Below are positions 1 through 9,601 of a DNA stretch of 64,000 nucleotides, one piece after another. Numbering within the stretch: the stretch's first letter is position 1; each line of letters starts with the position of its first letter. Under the pieces are notes generated by a model. The model had not been told where the DNA came from, ran no database searches, and was given only the letters and a program-made list of their open reading frames with translations. Source of the stretch: Adenophora triphylla var. japonica (Eukaryota; Streptophyta; Magnoliopsida; Asterales; Campanulaceae); NCBI GenBank assembly GCA_022495995.1, contig JAFEMH010005394.1:62001-126000 (forward strand), given 5' to 3'. A program made the translations under genes and the position numbers.

Positions 1-2438
1 TGACTTCACCGAGCTCCTTCTTGGCATCCCCGAGCTTGCCCCATGCTTTATCTTTGGCCTTCAGGGCATCTTCTTTCACCAGTTTGAGGGACTCATAGGC
101 TGAATCTAGGTCAGAATGCTTCTCCTTCATCTCAGCAAGCTCAGCTACCTTCCGATCGTGCATTGGCGGGGCCAACTTCTCTCTCTCCTCAGCCGCCTTC
201 CAACTGCTCTTGGCCAGCTCAATCATAGCAAGAGACTACAAGAAAAATAAAAAGTTTAAGTATCAAATCGAACTACTTGTAAATGGAAGTGCGAACAAAA
301 GGGTGAGCAAAAAGAATGAGAAAGCTAGAGTATTGCCTCATAATGAATCAAGCCTGATCTGGCGCTAAACCCCTCAGCACTCAGACCTTTGTCAGCATAT
401 CTTGCTACCAGGTCCTGATTTGCAGATCACCTCACCACCACTTGCCCGTACTCTAGCTCGGGGTATTTCCTACTTAAGCTATCAATCCCAGTAAGTAGAG
501 GGACGACACTCAGCTTATCCACACGAGCTTGGACTAGCTCGGCATATGAGGCTTTGGGAGTTGGGGGTAGAGGACTTTTGGCAATAGCATCCACTTTTTC
601 AGATCGGAGGTTAGGCTTGGATCTTTTTTTCTTGCTGTTGAGAGGGAGGTCGTCTTCATCTTCTGCATCGTCTTCTAGGTCGACGATAGTTGGCTAGATC
701 TAGTTTTGGGGGCCTCATGCCTGGGCTTGAGTATTTTCTCGGCCTCCCCAGCTCCAGCAGTATCACCCTCCTTGGCATCATCAGCCGATCTCTCCAGTTC
801 ATCCTGCTCAGCATCCTCCTCGACGGGGATCAGCTTCTCAGTATCTTCGACAACCAGCTGCAACAACTTATGTCGATCCTCAGCCTTGTTCTGATGATTA
901 GCTCGGGCATTGGTAGCCCCACAACTCTTCTTGCTCTTCTTCACGTTAACAACTCCCCCCATGTTAGCTTCCTGCTCCGGGGTAAGAATTGCACATAGAA
1001 GAAGTATTAGCTCGAGATGGCCAATAAAAAAAACTTGACGAGTAAAACATGAACGAGCAAAGTAAGAAGCATGCGAGTAAAGAATTGGCGAGCTAAGTAA
1101 AAGGGCAAGTAAACACTTACCCTCATAATGATCCATATTCAGTCTGCTGTAATCTGGGGTCCTCTTACATTCGTGGCACTAATTCTCAAATCGAAATCTA
1201 TCTCCCTCGTGAGTAACCCAATCAGGGTACCTCCAGCTCCTAACTATTGGGACCAATGGAGCAACCTCACCACTGCCCAGCATCATTCCAGCCTGGATGT
1301 AATTATTTTTGGTGGTCCCTAGTATCTCCCAGCTAATGGGACCTCGACTAGCTACTTCAACCAATTTCTTGTACAGAGCATCGCTCCAGTCTGGCACCGA
1401 GTAGTTCTCCTCCTTTATTACGTCAGACTCATCAATAGGTAGAGGAAATTCCCAACCTCTCCTACTCTCAACCACTATAACATGAGTGTTCCAACCACTG
1501 GCTTTGCTGGGAAGGTTTACGAATAGTTTGGGGGCATGAGGTCTGGAAGGGGTACTAATCCCCATGGTCGACTTATCAAGAGTAATCTTAAAAAACATCC
1601 TAAAAACATGGAGGCAAGGTTCAAATCCTAGAAATCTACAGACCATGGCAAATCACACCAAAACCCTGCAAGTATTTGCTCCCAGTTGAAGAGGTAGGGC
1701 GTCCATGCATTCTAAAAATTCATTAACGAATGGATCTAAGGGAAGTCTCAAGCCAGCCTCAAATTGGCCATAGAAGAAGGACACCATAGTGGGATCAGTG
1801 GTGTAGGTCGATCCAAATTTGGACATAAACTCTTTCTTGGGGTAGTGGGCCAGTCTAAACTCATCTTTACTTACCTCGCAAAAGCCGTAAAGCATGTTTA
1901 AACGAGACTTAGAACCCCTTTTCCCAGGGAGTGGCTTGGGGGCCACATAACCTCTCTCATTCCTCCCTTGGGCAACGGAGGAGTCGAAAGCGTCCACAAT
2001 CCTTGGACTTGATAAGGTGGATGCATTAGCTTGCCTTTGATCCGCCATATCTACAGAGGAAGAAACAGGGGAATCAGTCATACTTACAGATTCAAGCAAC
2101 CTACTTAGGGGCGACCTAGATTCTCCTAGAAATCCCTTTCTATTTCTAAGAAATGAAGGTTTATTGGGATCCCTAACATAAAACAGAACTAGATGGTCGA
2201 GCAATTCGTGGAAGAGATGGAAGGAAATAATTGTTGGGTCGTCTACATCTAATTCTCCTAGGTTCTCTCCTACAGGCAAATCTAGTTCGCTAAAGGTCAA
2301 GCCCCACCTGGTTAAAATGGTTGCACACTCATCCATCGTCATCTCCTTCCATACTCCATTTATGTGTTTGTATATCCTACGATTAACGGTACAGTACCCA
2401 TACCAAACCCCAGGTTCGCAGCTAAAGGTCCTAGCCAT
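1..2438 (-). pseudogene. Antisense gene of retrotransposon A: gypsy-type transposon domain plus coiled coil, spliced, decayed
   Basis: The gene runs leftwards from an ATG at 2438, opposite to the element's own pol. Exon 1 (2438 to about 1122) encodes a tryptophan- and tyrosine-rich N-terminus (WYGYC, then WGLTF). It then has a globular segment with FYG, GLRLPLDPF, LPLQLG and MVCRFLG, a pattern I recall for the 'putative gypsy type transposon' domain (PF04195). A GTAAGT donor lies at about 1122. Exon 2 (about 985 to 340) is charged, with an acidic stretch and a basic RKKRSK patch. After an intron ending TTGTAG at about 231, exon 3 (230 to beyond 1) is a coiled coil. Two in-frame stops in exon 1 break it: TGA at 1653-1655, where the copy at 29568 has Cys, and TAG near 1180. 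Exon 2 has further damage. Function is unknown; a gag-like or DNA-binding accessory role is a guess. Confidence 0.75.
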
Positions 2439-2610
2439 GGCAGAAATAAAGAAAAGCTCAAAAATAGATCAAAAGGCAAGGAAATTGAGGGATACCTTAA
2501 ATTGTTTTGAAGGCGAATGAGGTAGCAAAGGAAGCAGATGACGAAGCGCACTGGAAATCGGAAATCGCCTTCGCTCAAAGTTCTTGTTGGGGTTTATCTC
2601 TGATTTGGGG

Positions 2611-2616
2611 TTTATA
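2611..2616 (-). promoter_or_regulatory. TATA box candidate of the antisense gene (element A)
   Basis: TATAAA on the minus strand lies about 170 bases upstream of the antisense ATG at 2438. The related copy in element C has TATAAAT at a similar distance. Both are preceded by the same short block, CTTTCCAATTCA, and followed by a TTAAG/GTAT donor-like site. Confidence 0.5.
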
Positions 2617-2900
2617 CCCAATGTCAAATCCTTACTTGAATTGGAAAGGACTGGTTTCAAACGGTTTAATCAACAATCAATGCTCCGGACGGTTTCCAAG
2701 GCAGTTGTCCAAGCGTCAAACTGGGCAATGATTACAAAAATACGGTGCTCCTACAGATCTGACCGTCAACCATCAATGATCGAGATTTGGCCACGTCACC
2801 ATTAGTCGACCAAACAGCAGATCGAGCATCTACTTACGACCTACTCAAAATCGTCATCAAAAATTTCTTATAACTTCCTGGTGGTCGACAAAGTCAACTC

Positions 2901-2917
2901 AGAAAGTTGGGGGCCAC
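2901..2917 (+). other. Polypurine tract of element A
   Basis: AGAAAGTTGGGGGCCAC sits directly before the TG that opens the LTR. Element C has the matching tract, GAAAGTTGGGGGCAGC, in the same place on the minus strand. This tract primes plus-strand DNA synthesis in LTR retrotransposons. Confidence 0.75.
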
Positions 2918-3535
2918 TGTACGGAATAAAAGTGACGGGCTAGGCCCAACGATCAAAGCCCAGTTATCCTAATATTATTGCCACCACATCCTTGGTGGGT
3001 CGGCCCAAGTATCATAAGGCCCAAGGTCCATCAGCCAGGATCAGTCGACCTAGCTCATTGTCCGACCTCCACGGTCCCGATCTAGCTTTGTCCGATAGGT
3101 GGTCTACCTCTTATATGGATATTACCCGGCTATATCAAGCAGTCAGGTCGACCTAGATCCATGCAGGCGACCTCGACCCACAAGGCGTATAACAAGAGTC
3201 CTACAAAACAGGAGTTATTTATGGACACGATCTCTCATACAAATCTGATCCGAGATTCTAAGGATTTCAAGCAATCCTACCACAATTATACCTCTTATCA
3301 AGACCTATAAATACTTCACAACTTCAACGGTTTAGAGGTAATTGCTATTTGTTATTCTGAATACATTGTTCAATATAATATTTTAGCTCTCGTATCACCA
3401 TACTTACTCTCAAGCCCGAGGGTCTTCGCCGGAGACCATTCCGGCTAGTCGTGGGTTTTGTGTTTCAGGTCAAAATCTAGGTGATCAGTCTTGCAGCTGG
3501 ACGGAGATTGATGCAGCACGATTCCTGCAGCATCG
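2918..3535 (+). repeat. 3' LTR of element A
   Basis: The LTR starts TGTACGGAAT and ends in CCTGCAGCATCG, where the final A of the usual CA is G. It shares blocks with the LTRs at 27656, 39184 and 54889: the GGCCCAAGG area, the GTCGACC runs, a CTATAAATAC TATA box near 3305, and the conserved R/U5 block with CTTCGCCGGAGAC and GGCTAGTCGTGGG. It is a diverged relative rather than a recent copy. Confidence 0.85.
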
Positions 3536-3540
3536 TACTT

Positions 3541-4115
3541 AATGAATTACTTATTATTTCTAGGTAAGTGCCACTAGTGAATTATTGATTATATTTAACA
3601 TAGCATAATTTTGGAAATTTTAATGATTTTTAATCCATTAATTTTTTAAGAAATGAGACTAACAATTTATGATAAAGAAAAATGGAAATTGAGACTAGTG
3701 ATGTGGGAAGGAGGGATTAAATTAACATATATTGTCCGGAGAACTTTAAATCAGCCCAATCAAACTTGTAACTTCATTCTCCTAAGAATAATAAAATAAG
3801 CCCAAACAAAATTGGGCACTTATTCAAATAAACTGAATATAAGTCCAGTCACAGTATTAATAAATCAAGAAAAATAATCATATCATTTTTTAAAGGTAAT
3901 TTAATTGCTTTTTAATATAAAAATCATGAAAATAATATTTCAATAAATTTGCCAATACTTCCTCCTTCAAGGAAAATAATCGCATCACTTTGAAGGTATT
4001 TTCATTTCATTTTAATATAAAAATTATGAAAATAATATTTCCATAAATTTGTACAACTTTTAATTAATATATCATTAAAAAAATTATTATACACTTAATA
4101 ACTTAAAGTTATCAC
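3541..4115. other. AT-rich non-coding DNA
   Basis: No open reading frame or RNA gene is visible. Two similar blocks (TTTTAATATAAAAAT, AAAATAATATTTC) near 3912 and 4011 form a short imperfect direct repeat of about 110 bases. Confidence 0.6.
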
Positions 4116-4126
4116 TGATTCTTATG

Positions 4127-4426
4127 GATTTTGTTCTCATTTTTTTTAGTAATCTTCTAAATGACAAGCCTTGAAAAGTATTTGTCAAAATGATCAAGTT
4201 ATTTGAAACTCGCTACTAACAGTTACAAGTTTGCACTTTTTCTCGCTATTTCTTTTAGCAAGTTTTATGAAATTTGCTACTAGCAGTAGCGAGTTTACCA
4301 TTTTTCTTGCTAAACTCGCTACTGCTAGTAGTGAGTTTCGCAAGACTTGATTGTTTTAGCAAATATTTTTTAAGTTTGTCATTTAGATAAATATTTTTTT
4401 AACAAAATTAAATGAGAAAAAAATTG
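4127..4426. mobile_element. Small foldback MULE-like MITE
   Basis: About 300 bases with long inverted arms. The left arm (from GATTTTGTTCTC, through CTAAATGACAAG, to ACTCGCTACT) is mirrored by the right arm (ACTACTAGCAG, AAGTTTGTCATTTAG). The identical 11-mer TGATTCTTATG flanks it at 4116-4126 and 4425-4435, consistent with a Mutator-type duplication of 9-11 bases. The interior repeats the CTCGCTACT/AGTAGCGAG palindrome also seen in the MULEs at 11830 and 26099. Confidence 0.7.
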
Positions 4427-4596
4427 ATTCTTATGAGTGTAAATTATTAATGACAGCTTATACAATACAGTATAAAATAGATGGAAAAAAAAAAACTAAG
4501 GAGCACGGGAAAATGTACAATTTAATTACCTAAGTTTCCTTCAATGTTATTTTCAAGAAGAATTATTTTTTACATATCAGCAAAACTTTTATAGAA

Positions 4597-4626
4597 CTAG
4601 TGATTCGCCCATGTGCTACGCACGGG
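4597..4626 (-). mobile_element. Helitron 3' terminus
   Basis: Read on the minus strand, a stem of CCCGTGC/GCACGGG with a TAC-type loop and a two-base bulge is followed about 10 bases later by CTAG and then T. Hairpin plus CTRR is the signature of Helitron 3' ends. The rest of the element should extend to the right, but its 5' TC end was not identified, so only the terminus is called. Confidence 0.6.
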
Positions 4627-4929
4627 ATAATTTTTCTCATTTTTAAATTTTATTTTGCTTAGTTTTTTTTTTAATATTGTATTTGGTTTAATTTAATTAA
4701 GAGAGTTAATTTAACAACAAAATATTTTTGTTTGTCTCTATAATTTAAGTAGTTTAGTCTGATCTATTTTTTATTATTATTAATTGCGCAAGCATTTTCT
4801 ATGCAAAGATAATATTGTGCTCCTTATGATTTTCTTCCGTACAAAATGTGTTGAGCAGCCTTGATGAAATGGTTAATGTATGTAACCATTTTATTATGTA
4901 ATTCGAGATGATAGTGTTGAATTAGATAA
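4627..4929. other. AT-rich DNA, possible Helitron body
   Basis: No coding potential is seen. It may be the body of the Helitron whose 3' end is at 4597. Confidence 0.4.
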
Positions 4930-4931
4930 TA

Positions 4932-5166
4932 CTCCCTCCCTCCGTCCCTAAAAATTTGTCTCATTTGATTTTTTTGTTAAACTTTGACCACAAATTTATG
5001 AGAGATTAATCATGTTCATAAAATTCTAAAAGTTGTTGTTGATAATATTATTAATGGTGAATCAATAGGAATTTTTAGAATATCATAAACATAATTAAAT
5101 TGTCATATATTTGTGGTCAAAGTTCAACTAAAAAGTCAAATGGGACAAACTTTTAGGGACGGAGGG
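4932..5166. mobile_element. Stowaway-type MITE, right tip lost
   Basis: TA, then CTCCCTCCCTCCGTCCC on the left; GGGACGGAGGG on the right without the final AGTA. The interior resembles the copy at 50511-50743 (TTTGACC, CAAATTTATGAGAG, GTTGTTGTTGATAATAT). The missing right tip abuts the PMD coding fragment. Confidence 0.8.
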
Positions 5167-5240
5167 TTTTGAAAGGATAGAGTGGCATTTGCTGGATCGT
5201 GTTTTGAGGCAGTTTGGCAAGCTGCAGGGGGTCCCTGAAC
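5167..5240 (+). pseudogene. Plant-mobile-domain gene fragment, left piece
   Basis: The 74 bases between the Stowaway and the hAT transposon read in frame as an ERIEWHLLDRVLRQFG-like peptide. This matches the 'W..H..RV.RQFG' segment I recall from plant mobile domain (PMD, PF10536) proteins. The frame continues on the far side of the hAT at 8904. Nothing upstream of 5167 could be assigned, because the Stowaway or a deletion removed it. Confidence 0.6.
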
Positions 5241-5254
5241 TAGACATGGGCAAA

Positions 5255-5475
5255 TCGGAACCGGAACCGGGCGGAACCGGAGAACCGAACCGGAACCGGC
5301 AGAACCGGAACCGGCGAGAACCGGAACCGGCTAGAACCGGAACCGGCCGGTTCCCGGTTCAATCTCGGTTCGTACTTTTTGAAAACCGTGGAACCGCCGG
5401 TTTTGGAACCGGAACCGGAACCGGAGAACCGGAACCGGGGAACCGGCGGTTCGGAACCGGGGAACCGGCGGTTTT
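5255..5475. repeat. Left subterminal CCGGAACCGG repeats of hAT 1
   Basis: More than a dozen copies of GGAACCGG in direct and inverted orientation (GAACCGGAACCGG and CCGGTTCCCGGTTC). Dense short motifs next to the ends are typical of hAT transposase binding regions. A matching cluster lies at 8740-8882. Confidence 0.85.
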
Positions 5476-5615
5476 TTCAGAAAATTCAAAAAAATTCAAA
5501 AATTTGCCCGTTTTTTTCACCTTTTCAGTCAAATTTGCCCGTTTTTTTTGACTTTTTAGACAATTTTCAGTAATTAAAAATAAATAAAAAAATAAAACAA
5601 TCCTTACCTTTCACC

Positions 5616-5623
5616 TATAAATA
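5616..5623 (+). promoter_or_regulatory. TATA box of hAT 1 transposase
   Basis: TATAAATA lies about 250 bases before the ATG at 5869. It is followed by a CT-rich leader (CTCTCTTAACTCTC), usual for plant 5' UTRs. The second hAT has the same motif at 21957-21964. Confidence 0.6.
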
Positions 5624-5868
5624 CAAATTCACCTCCACCATTTTATTTTCACAAAACTCTCTTAACTCTCTCTTAATCTTTACTCTCTCTTAAGTAACTC
5701 TCTCTTAAGTTCTTAACTCTCAAGTCTCAAGATCAAAGCCTCAAATCACTCACCAACATTCATATTCCATAATCCATAATTCCATCCTCATTTTCCATAT
5801 TTTCATCCATTTTCATAGTCATCATCACTCATCACTCATCATACACACCAAATCACCAATACACCATC

Positions 5869-8206
5869 ATGTCTTCTTTCCTTAGAAACTTAACAAAAAA
5901 AACGGGTAGCAAGAGCAAAAACAACCAACCTTCTTCATCTTCTCGACTACCACCACCACCACCACCACCACCAATTCCAAATGATATTCCCTTTTATGAT
6001 GGGGGAATGGCGGGGAGAAATGAATGGAAAAATTTAGAAGATGAGGAGGAGGTTCAAGTTGGAGACCAACAATTTCCAATATCGCCTTTCATGTCACAAG
6101 AACCACAATATGTAGGAACTCCAAGTACTGAAGAAAGTGATGCACATAACCTACCACCACTTGCACCAAGAGGAAGGGGTCGCGGTCTTCGTGGAGGCGG
6201 TCGACAAGGTCAACCGCCTTCTCCTAAAATTCGTGAACCGAAGTCCTCAATTTTTATTCGTCACTTTAGGAAGGAGCTCGGAGTGGACAAACATGGTGAG
6301 GAGGTTTGGAAAGTGATATGTAACTATTGTGAAAATGTTTATACTTGGAAGGATGGCAATGGATACGGCACTTATACCAAGCATGTTCGAGTTCATCATC
6401 CTACCGAATTTGGCATAGATCCAACTCAAACACAACTCCAAGGAGTTTCGACTTCTTCGATGGGCGCCGTAGGTACGTCTTCTTCTTCCACTACATTTCA
6501 TTATAGTGAACAAAACCATAGAAGAGGTATGGCAAAATTTGTTTGTGTTAAATGTCTTTCCTTTAGTTTTGCCGATGATGAATTCTATGAAGATTTTGCT
6601 AAACTCTCTCTTAACCCCGCCGCAAAAAGAATACCACGTATAACTCTCACACGTGATATTGCAAAAATAGTCGGGGAATATAAATATGGTTTAATACAAA
6701 CATTTGCTAATTTATCTCAACAAGTTTCTATTTGTTCGGATATATGGAGTGATAACCGTTGTGAACATTTTTATATGGGAGTAACTTGTCATTGGATCGA
6801 CAATTCTTGGACCATTCAAAAGAGATTGATTGCATATAGAGATTTTGATGATGAGCATACCGCACACAATATTGCACTTAAACTACAAAGTATTTTACAA
6901 GAATATAATTTAGTTACTAAAATTTTTTCAATGTCTTTTGATAATGCTAGCTCTAATATCGCAAGTTTACCGGAACTAATTGGTATTTGTAAACCGGTAT
7001 TAGGTGGAAAATTTTTTCATATTAGATGTTTTTGTCATATTTTAAATTTATGTGTGCAAGATGGTCTATCCGCTTTACAAGATTCAATCATTCCTATTAA
7101 ACGAGGTATACAAAGTTTATTATGAGAAAAAGTTCCAATCAAAGAAAATGGAGAGACTATTGCAAGGCAAATGATATCCGTCCCAAAAAATTTTCAATGG
7201 ATGTTACAACTAGGTGGAATTCTACCTATAAACTTTTAGCGGATTCTTTTCTTTATAAGGAACAAATTTGCTTGTTTTTGTCTTCCGTTGGTTACAAATA
7301 CCCCCTATTTCCTCATCAATGGAATGCTTGTGGAAGCATGATCAAATTGTTGAAAAATTTCAAGGATGCCACTGTCATGTTATCCGGTACGTATTATCCT
7401 ACTTCTAACTTAGTTGTTGATCATAGTACTATTATTTCGGGTACATTTTGTGAATTTAAAGATGATCCCATAATTGGTCCAACCATTGTTAGCATGAAGG
7501 AAAAATGGTTGAAATATTTTGAGACAATTCCAAGTATTTTTTTAATTGCAAAAATTTTAGATCCAAGGATTAGAATGGATGGTTTGGAACAACTTCTTAC
7601 ATATTACTATCAAAATTTGTTTGATGCAAATGATCCCCGTTTTCCAAATATTGATCAAATATTGTCCGATGCGAAAAATGAATTTTTAAATGTTTTTAAA
7701 GAGTACAACTCAATTTATGGTGGTGCTAGTACAAGTGAGGCTCCTCCTCGTCAAACTAGCGAAACGGACAACTCTTTTTTGACTTCTTTTTATGGAAATA
7801 GAAAGCGCTCTAGAGGAAGCGGTTCTAATGCGGAATTTGAAAATATTTGAACACGGAATTTGAATATGATGATGAGGTTGAATTTTGCATTTTACATTGG
7901 TGGGCCAAGAGGGCGAGTTCTTATCCTATTGTTTCTAGGATAGCAAGAGAAATATTTGCTTCTCCCGCATCAACGGTTTCGGTTGAGCACGCTTTTAGCA
8001 TTGGTGGAAATATTGCGGATCCGCAACGTGCAAATTTAACTGTTGAAAATTTAGAAAATCAAAATTTGTTGAATGATTGGGTCAAAGCGGAGAAAAGAGA
8101 TCAAGAGCCAAAGTTTTCCTCATCCGATGAAGATTTCTTTGATTCAACATCGGAAGTGACGAGAACAATGACACAATCCCAATGGCCCAAATGTAAGTTG
8201 ATGTAA
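5869..8206 (+). pseudogene. hAT transposase (BED finger, RNase H-like core, hAT dimerisation domain), two frameshifts
   Basis: Cuts and rejoins DNA at hAT ends. Segment 1 (5869-7125) begins with an acidic, proline-rich leader containing a run of eight or nine prolines and an RGRGRGLRGGG patch. A BED-type zinc finger follows (CNYC, then HVRVHH, residues about 130-185), then the first half of the RNase H-like core (SDIWSD, SFDNASSN). Segment 2 (7122-7850) has TTRWNSTYKLL and the helical insert. Segment 3 (7847-8206) carries the C-terminal dimerisation motif (WWAKR, YPIVSRIAREIFASPASTVSVEHAFS). The frame changes near 7120 and near 7848, so no full-length protein can be made. Domain order fits the RICESLEEPER/BED-hAT group of plants. 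The UTR ends with AATAAA at 8408. Confidence 0.9.
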
Positions 8207-8590
8207 TTTATATAGTTTAATTTGTATAATTTAATTTGTTGCTTTGTTTTATTTTATATATTAGGTTTTTTTGTTTAGATTAGATTGTTATAATTTAGAT
8301 AAATATTGTAAAATACTAAGAACGAGGTTAAGGCTCCTTATGTCCTCCCTTACTTATAAAAGGGCAAGGTTGGTTGTCCCCCTCATTGTAACATTTTAAC
8401 AATTATTAATAAAATTTAAGGGTACCGTCCCTTTTTCTTTTATAAAATATGTTAAAATAATTTGTTTATTATTCATCTTCATCCAAATTTGTTAGAATCT
8501 TAACAGTTTTGATGGCTTAAAAGAGAAGAAAAGGAAAAGGAAGTGACCAAAGTGCACTGACCAAACTTTGGGGTTGCTGGAATTTGTCAT

Positions 8591-8697
8591 GGGCGGTCGC
8601 CCACATCTCTATTGGGCGGTCGCCCATGTGTGCAGAGAGTTAAACATTGCTTGAATTTGGATATGGGCGGTCGCCCACCTCTCTTGGGCGGTCGCCC
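8591..8697. repeat. Four GGGCGGTCGCCC palindromes in hAT 1
   Basis: The 12-bp near-palindrome occurs at 8591-8602, 8614-8625, 8665-8676 and 8686-8697, as two pairs about 22 bases apart. It lies between the transposase 3' UTR and the right subterminal repeats. The same motif appears twice in the unrelated MULE MITE at 25676-25708. Confidence 0.85.
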
Positions 8698-8739
8698 ACT
8701 TGGACAGTTTTCAAAAAAAAAAAAAAAGGCCAAAAAAGG

Positions 8740-8882
8740 AACCGGGAAACCGTGGAACCGGAACCGGAACCGGCATCAAGGAACCGGAACCGGGAACCGG
8801 ATTTAGGCGGTTCCATCCCGGTTCCTCCCTACCCCGGAACCGGAACCGGCGGTTCGGAACCGAAACCGGAACCGGGAACCGG
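8740..8882. repeat. Right subterminal CCGGAACCGG repeats of hAT 1
   Basis: Mirror cluster of the left subterminal region, with GAACCGGAACCGG blocks up to the terminal repeat. Confidence 0.85.
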
Positions 8883-8903
8883 ATGCCCATGTCTACCCTG
8901 AAC

Positions 8904-9601
8904 CGTGCGACACTCGAAGGGACTTGCACAGAGTTGACAGGCGTGAAAACAATATTGTGATTTGTAGCGACCGCCATCAACAATACATTGCACTTTGAGG
9001 ACAGCGGCGAAATTTACTATCTTGGGGGGTCCCAGGCTTTCACGTTATGCATTACACTGATTCATATATGATGTGGTATCGGAGCATAACGCGCATGTTT
9101 GTGCATAACCCCATTCATATAGAGGACGCTGGATACCGGTCGTTGCCCCTTTGCTAGAGGGCATGGTAAGTATTTACATTTTTCATTTTTTTTTCTTGTT
9201 TGTTTTTTTAAACTTCAATTTATTAACTTATGTCTCATTCTTATTTTTTTTCTATAAAAACAGGTGCAAAACCTTCAACGTATGCATATCACCAATGAGA
9301 AGCAGCAGCATATGTCGTGTCCGCAACAAGCTGAGATGCGGAGTTTGATTAGACACACGCTCACTAACATTAGGGAACAGCAACGACTTGAGGCTGCAGC
9401 ACCCCCAACACCGGTAGATCGCGTACAGGGGGTAGAACCTCGACAACGTCGTGCATAGCCACAACCACAACCACAAATGGACTTGCACGACGAGCCAGAT
9501 GAGCCAGAGCCTAAGGTCCAACCAGAGCCCGAGGTCCAGCCAGATTTCGAGACTCAATATGATGGATTCTTTGATTATTCATCACATTGGGGAGCTACTC
9601 A
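8904..9601 (+). pseudogene. Plant-mobile-domain (PMD) gene fragment, right piece, with intron
   Basis: This continues the frame of 5167-5240 across the hAT insertion. Visible parts are a DLHRVD / SDRHQQYIAL region, then WYRSITRMFVHNP. The latter fits the 'W(Y/F)..I(T/S)...' block near the end of PMD proteins (MAIN/MAIL-like and transposon-borne). An intron at 9166-9263 (GGTAAG to AACAG) joins in frame to a helical tail. A TAG at about 9456 and a frame break near 8990 damage it. After the TAG the frame stays open through a PEPEVQP-rich acidic tail to about 9600, where it meets the mudrA fragment. PMD genes are known both as host silencing factors and as passengers in MULEs and gypsy elements. 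The neighbouring MULE transposase suggests the transposon-borne type. Confidence 0.65.

Larger units (their letters stand above)
1..3535 (+). mobile_element. LTR retrotransposon A, 3' part (Ty3/gypsy, Tat-like)
   Basis: This is the 3' end of a plus-oriented LTR retrotransposon. It consists of an internal 3' region holding an antisense gene, a polypurine tract and the 3' LTR. The pol genes would lie left of the window. Orientation and family come from comparison with the complete element at 27656-39838, which has the same order in mirror image: pol, antisense gene, G-rich tract, LTR. The two copies are clearly diverged, both in the LTR and in the antisense protein, so they are different insertions of related subfamilies. 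The five bases after the LTR (3536-3540, TACTT) should be the target duplication, but the partner is outside the window. Confidence 0.85.
5241..8895 (+). mobile_element. hAT transposon 1 (complete ends, damaged transposase)
   Basis: A 3,655-bp element bounded by the perfect 12-bp inverted repeat TAGACATGGGCA and by identical 8-bp duplications CCCTGAAC at 5233-5240 and 8896-8903. This is the classic hAT footprint. Order: subterminal CCGGAACCGG repeats, TATA box, transposase in three frames, AATAAA at 8408, four GGGCGGTCGCCC palindromes, then right subterminal CCGGAACCGG repeats. It sits inside the PMD gene fragment, and removing it together with one duplication restores the reading frame. The ends are intact, so it could in principle be mobilised by a functional transposase supplied from elsewhere. 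Confidence 0.93.

Noticed and set aside
5882..6079. Minus-strand frame with a valine run
   Set aside because: It is the reverse of the poly-proline codons of the hAT transposase.
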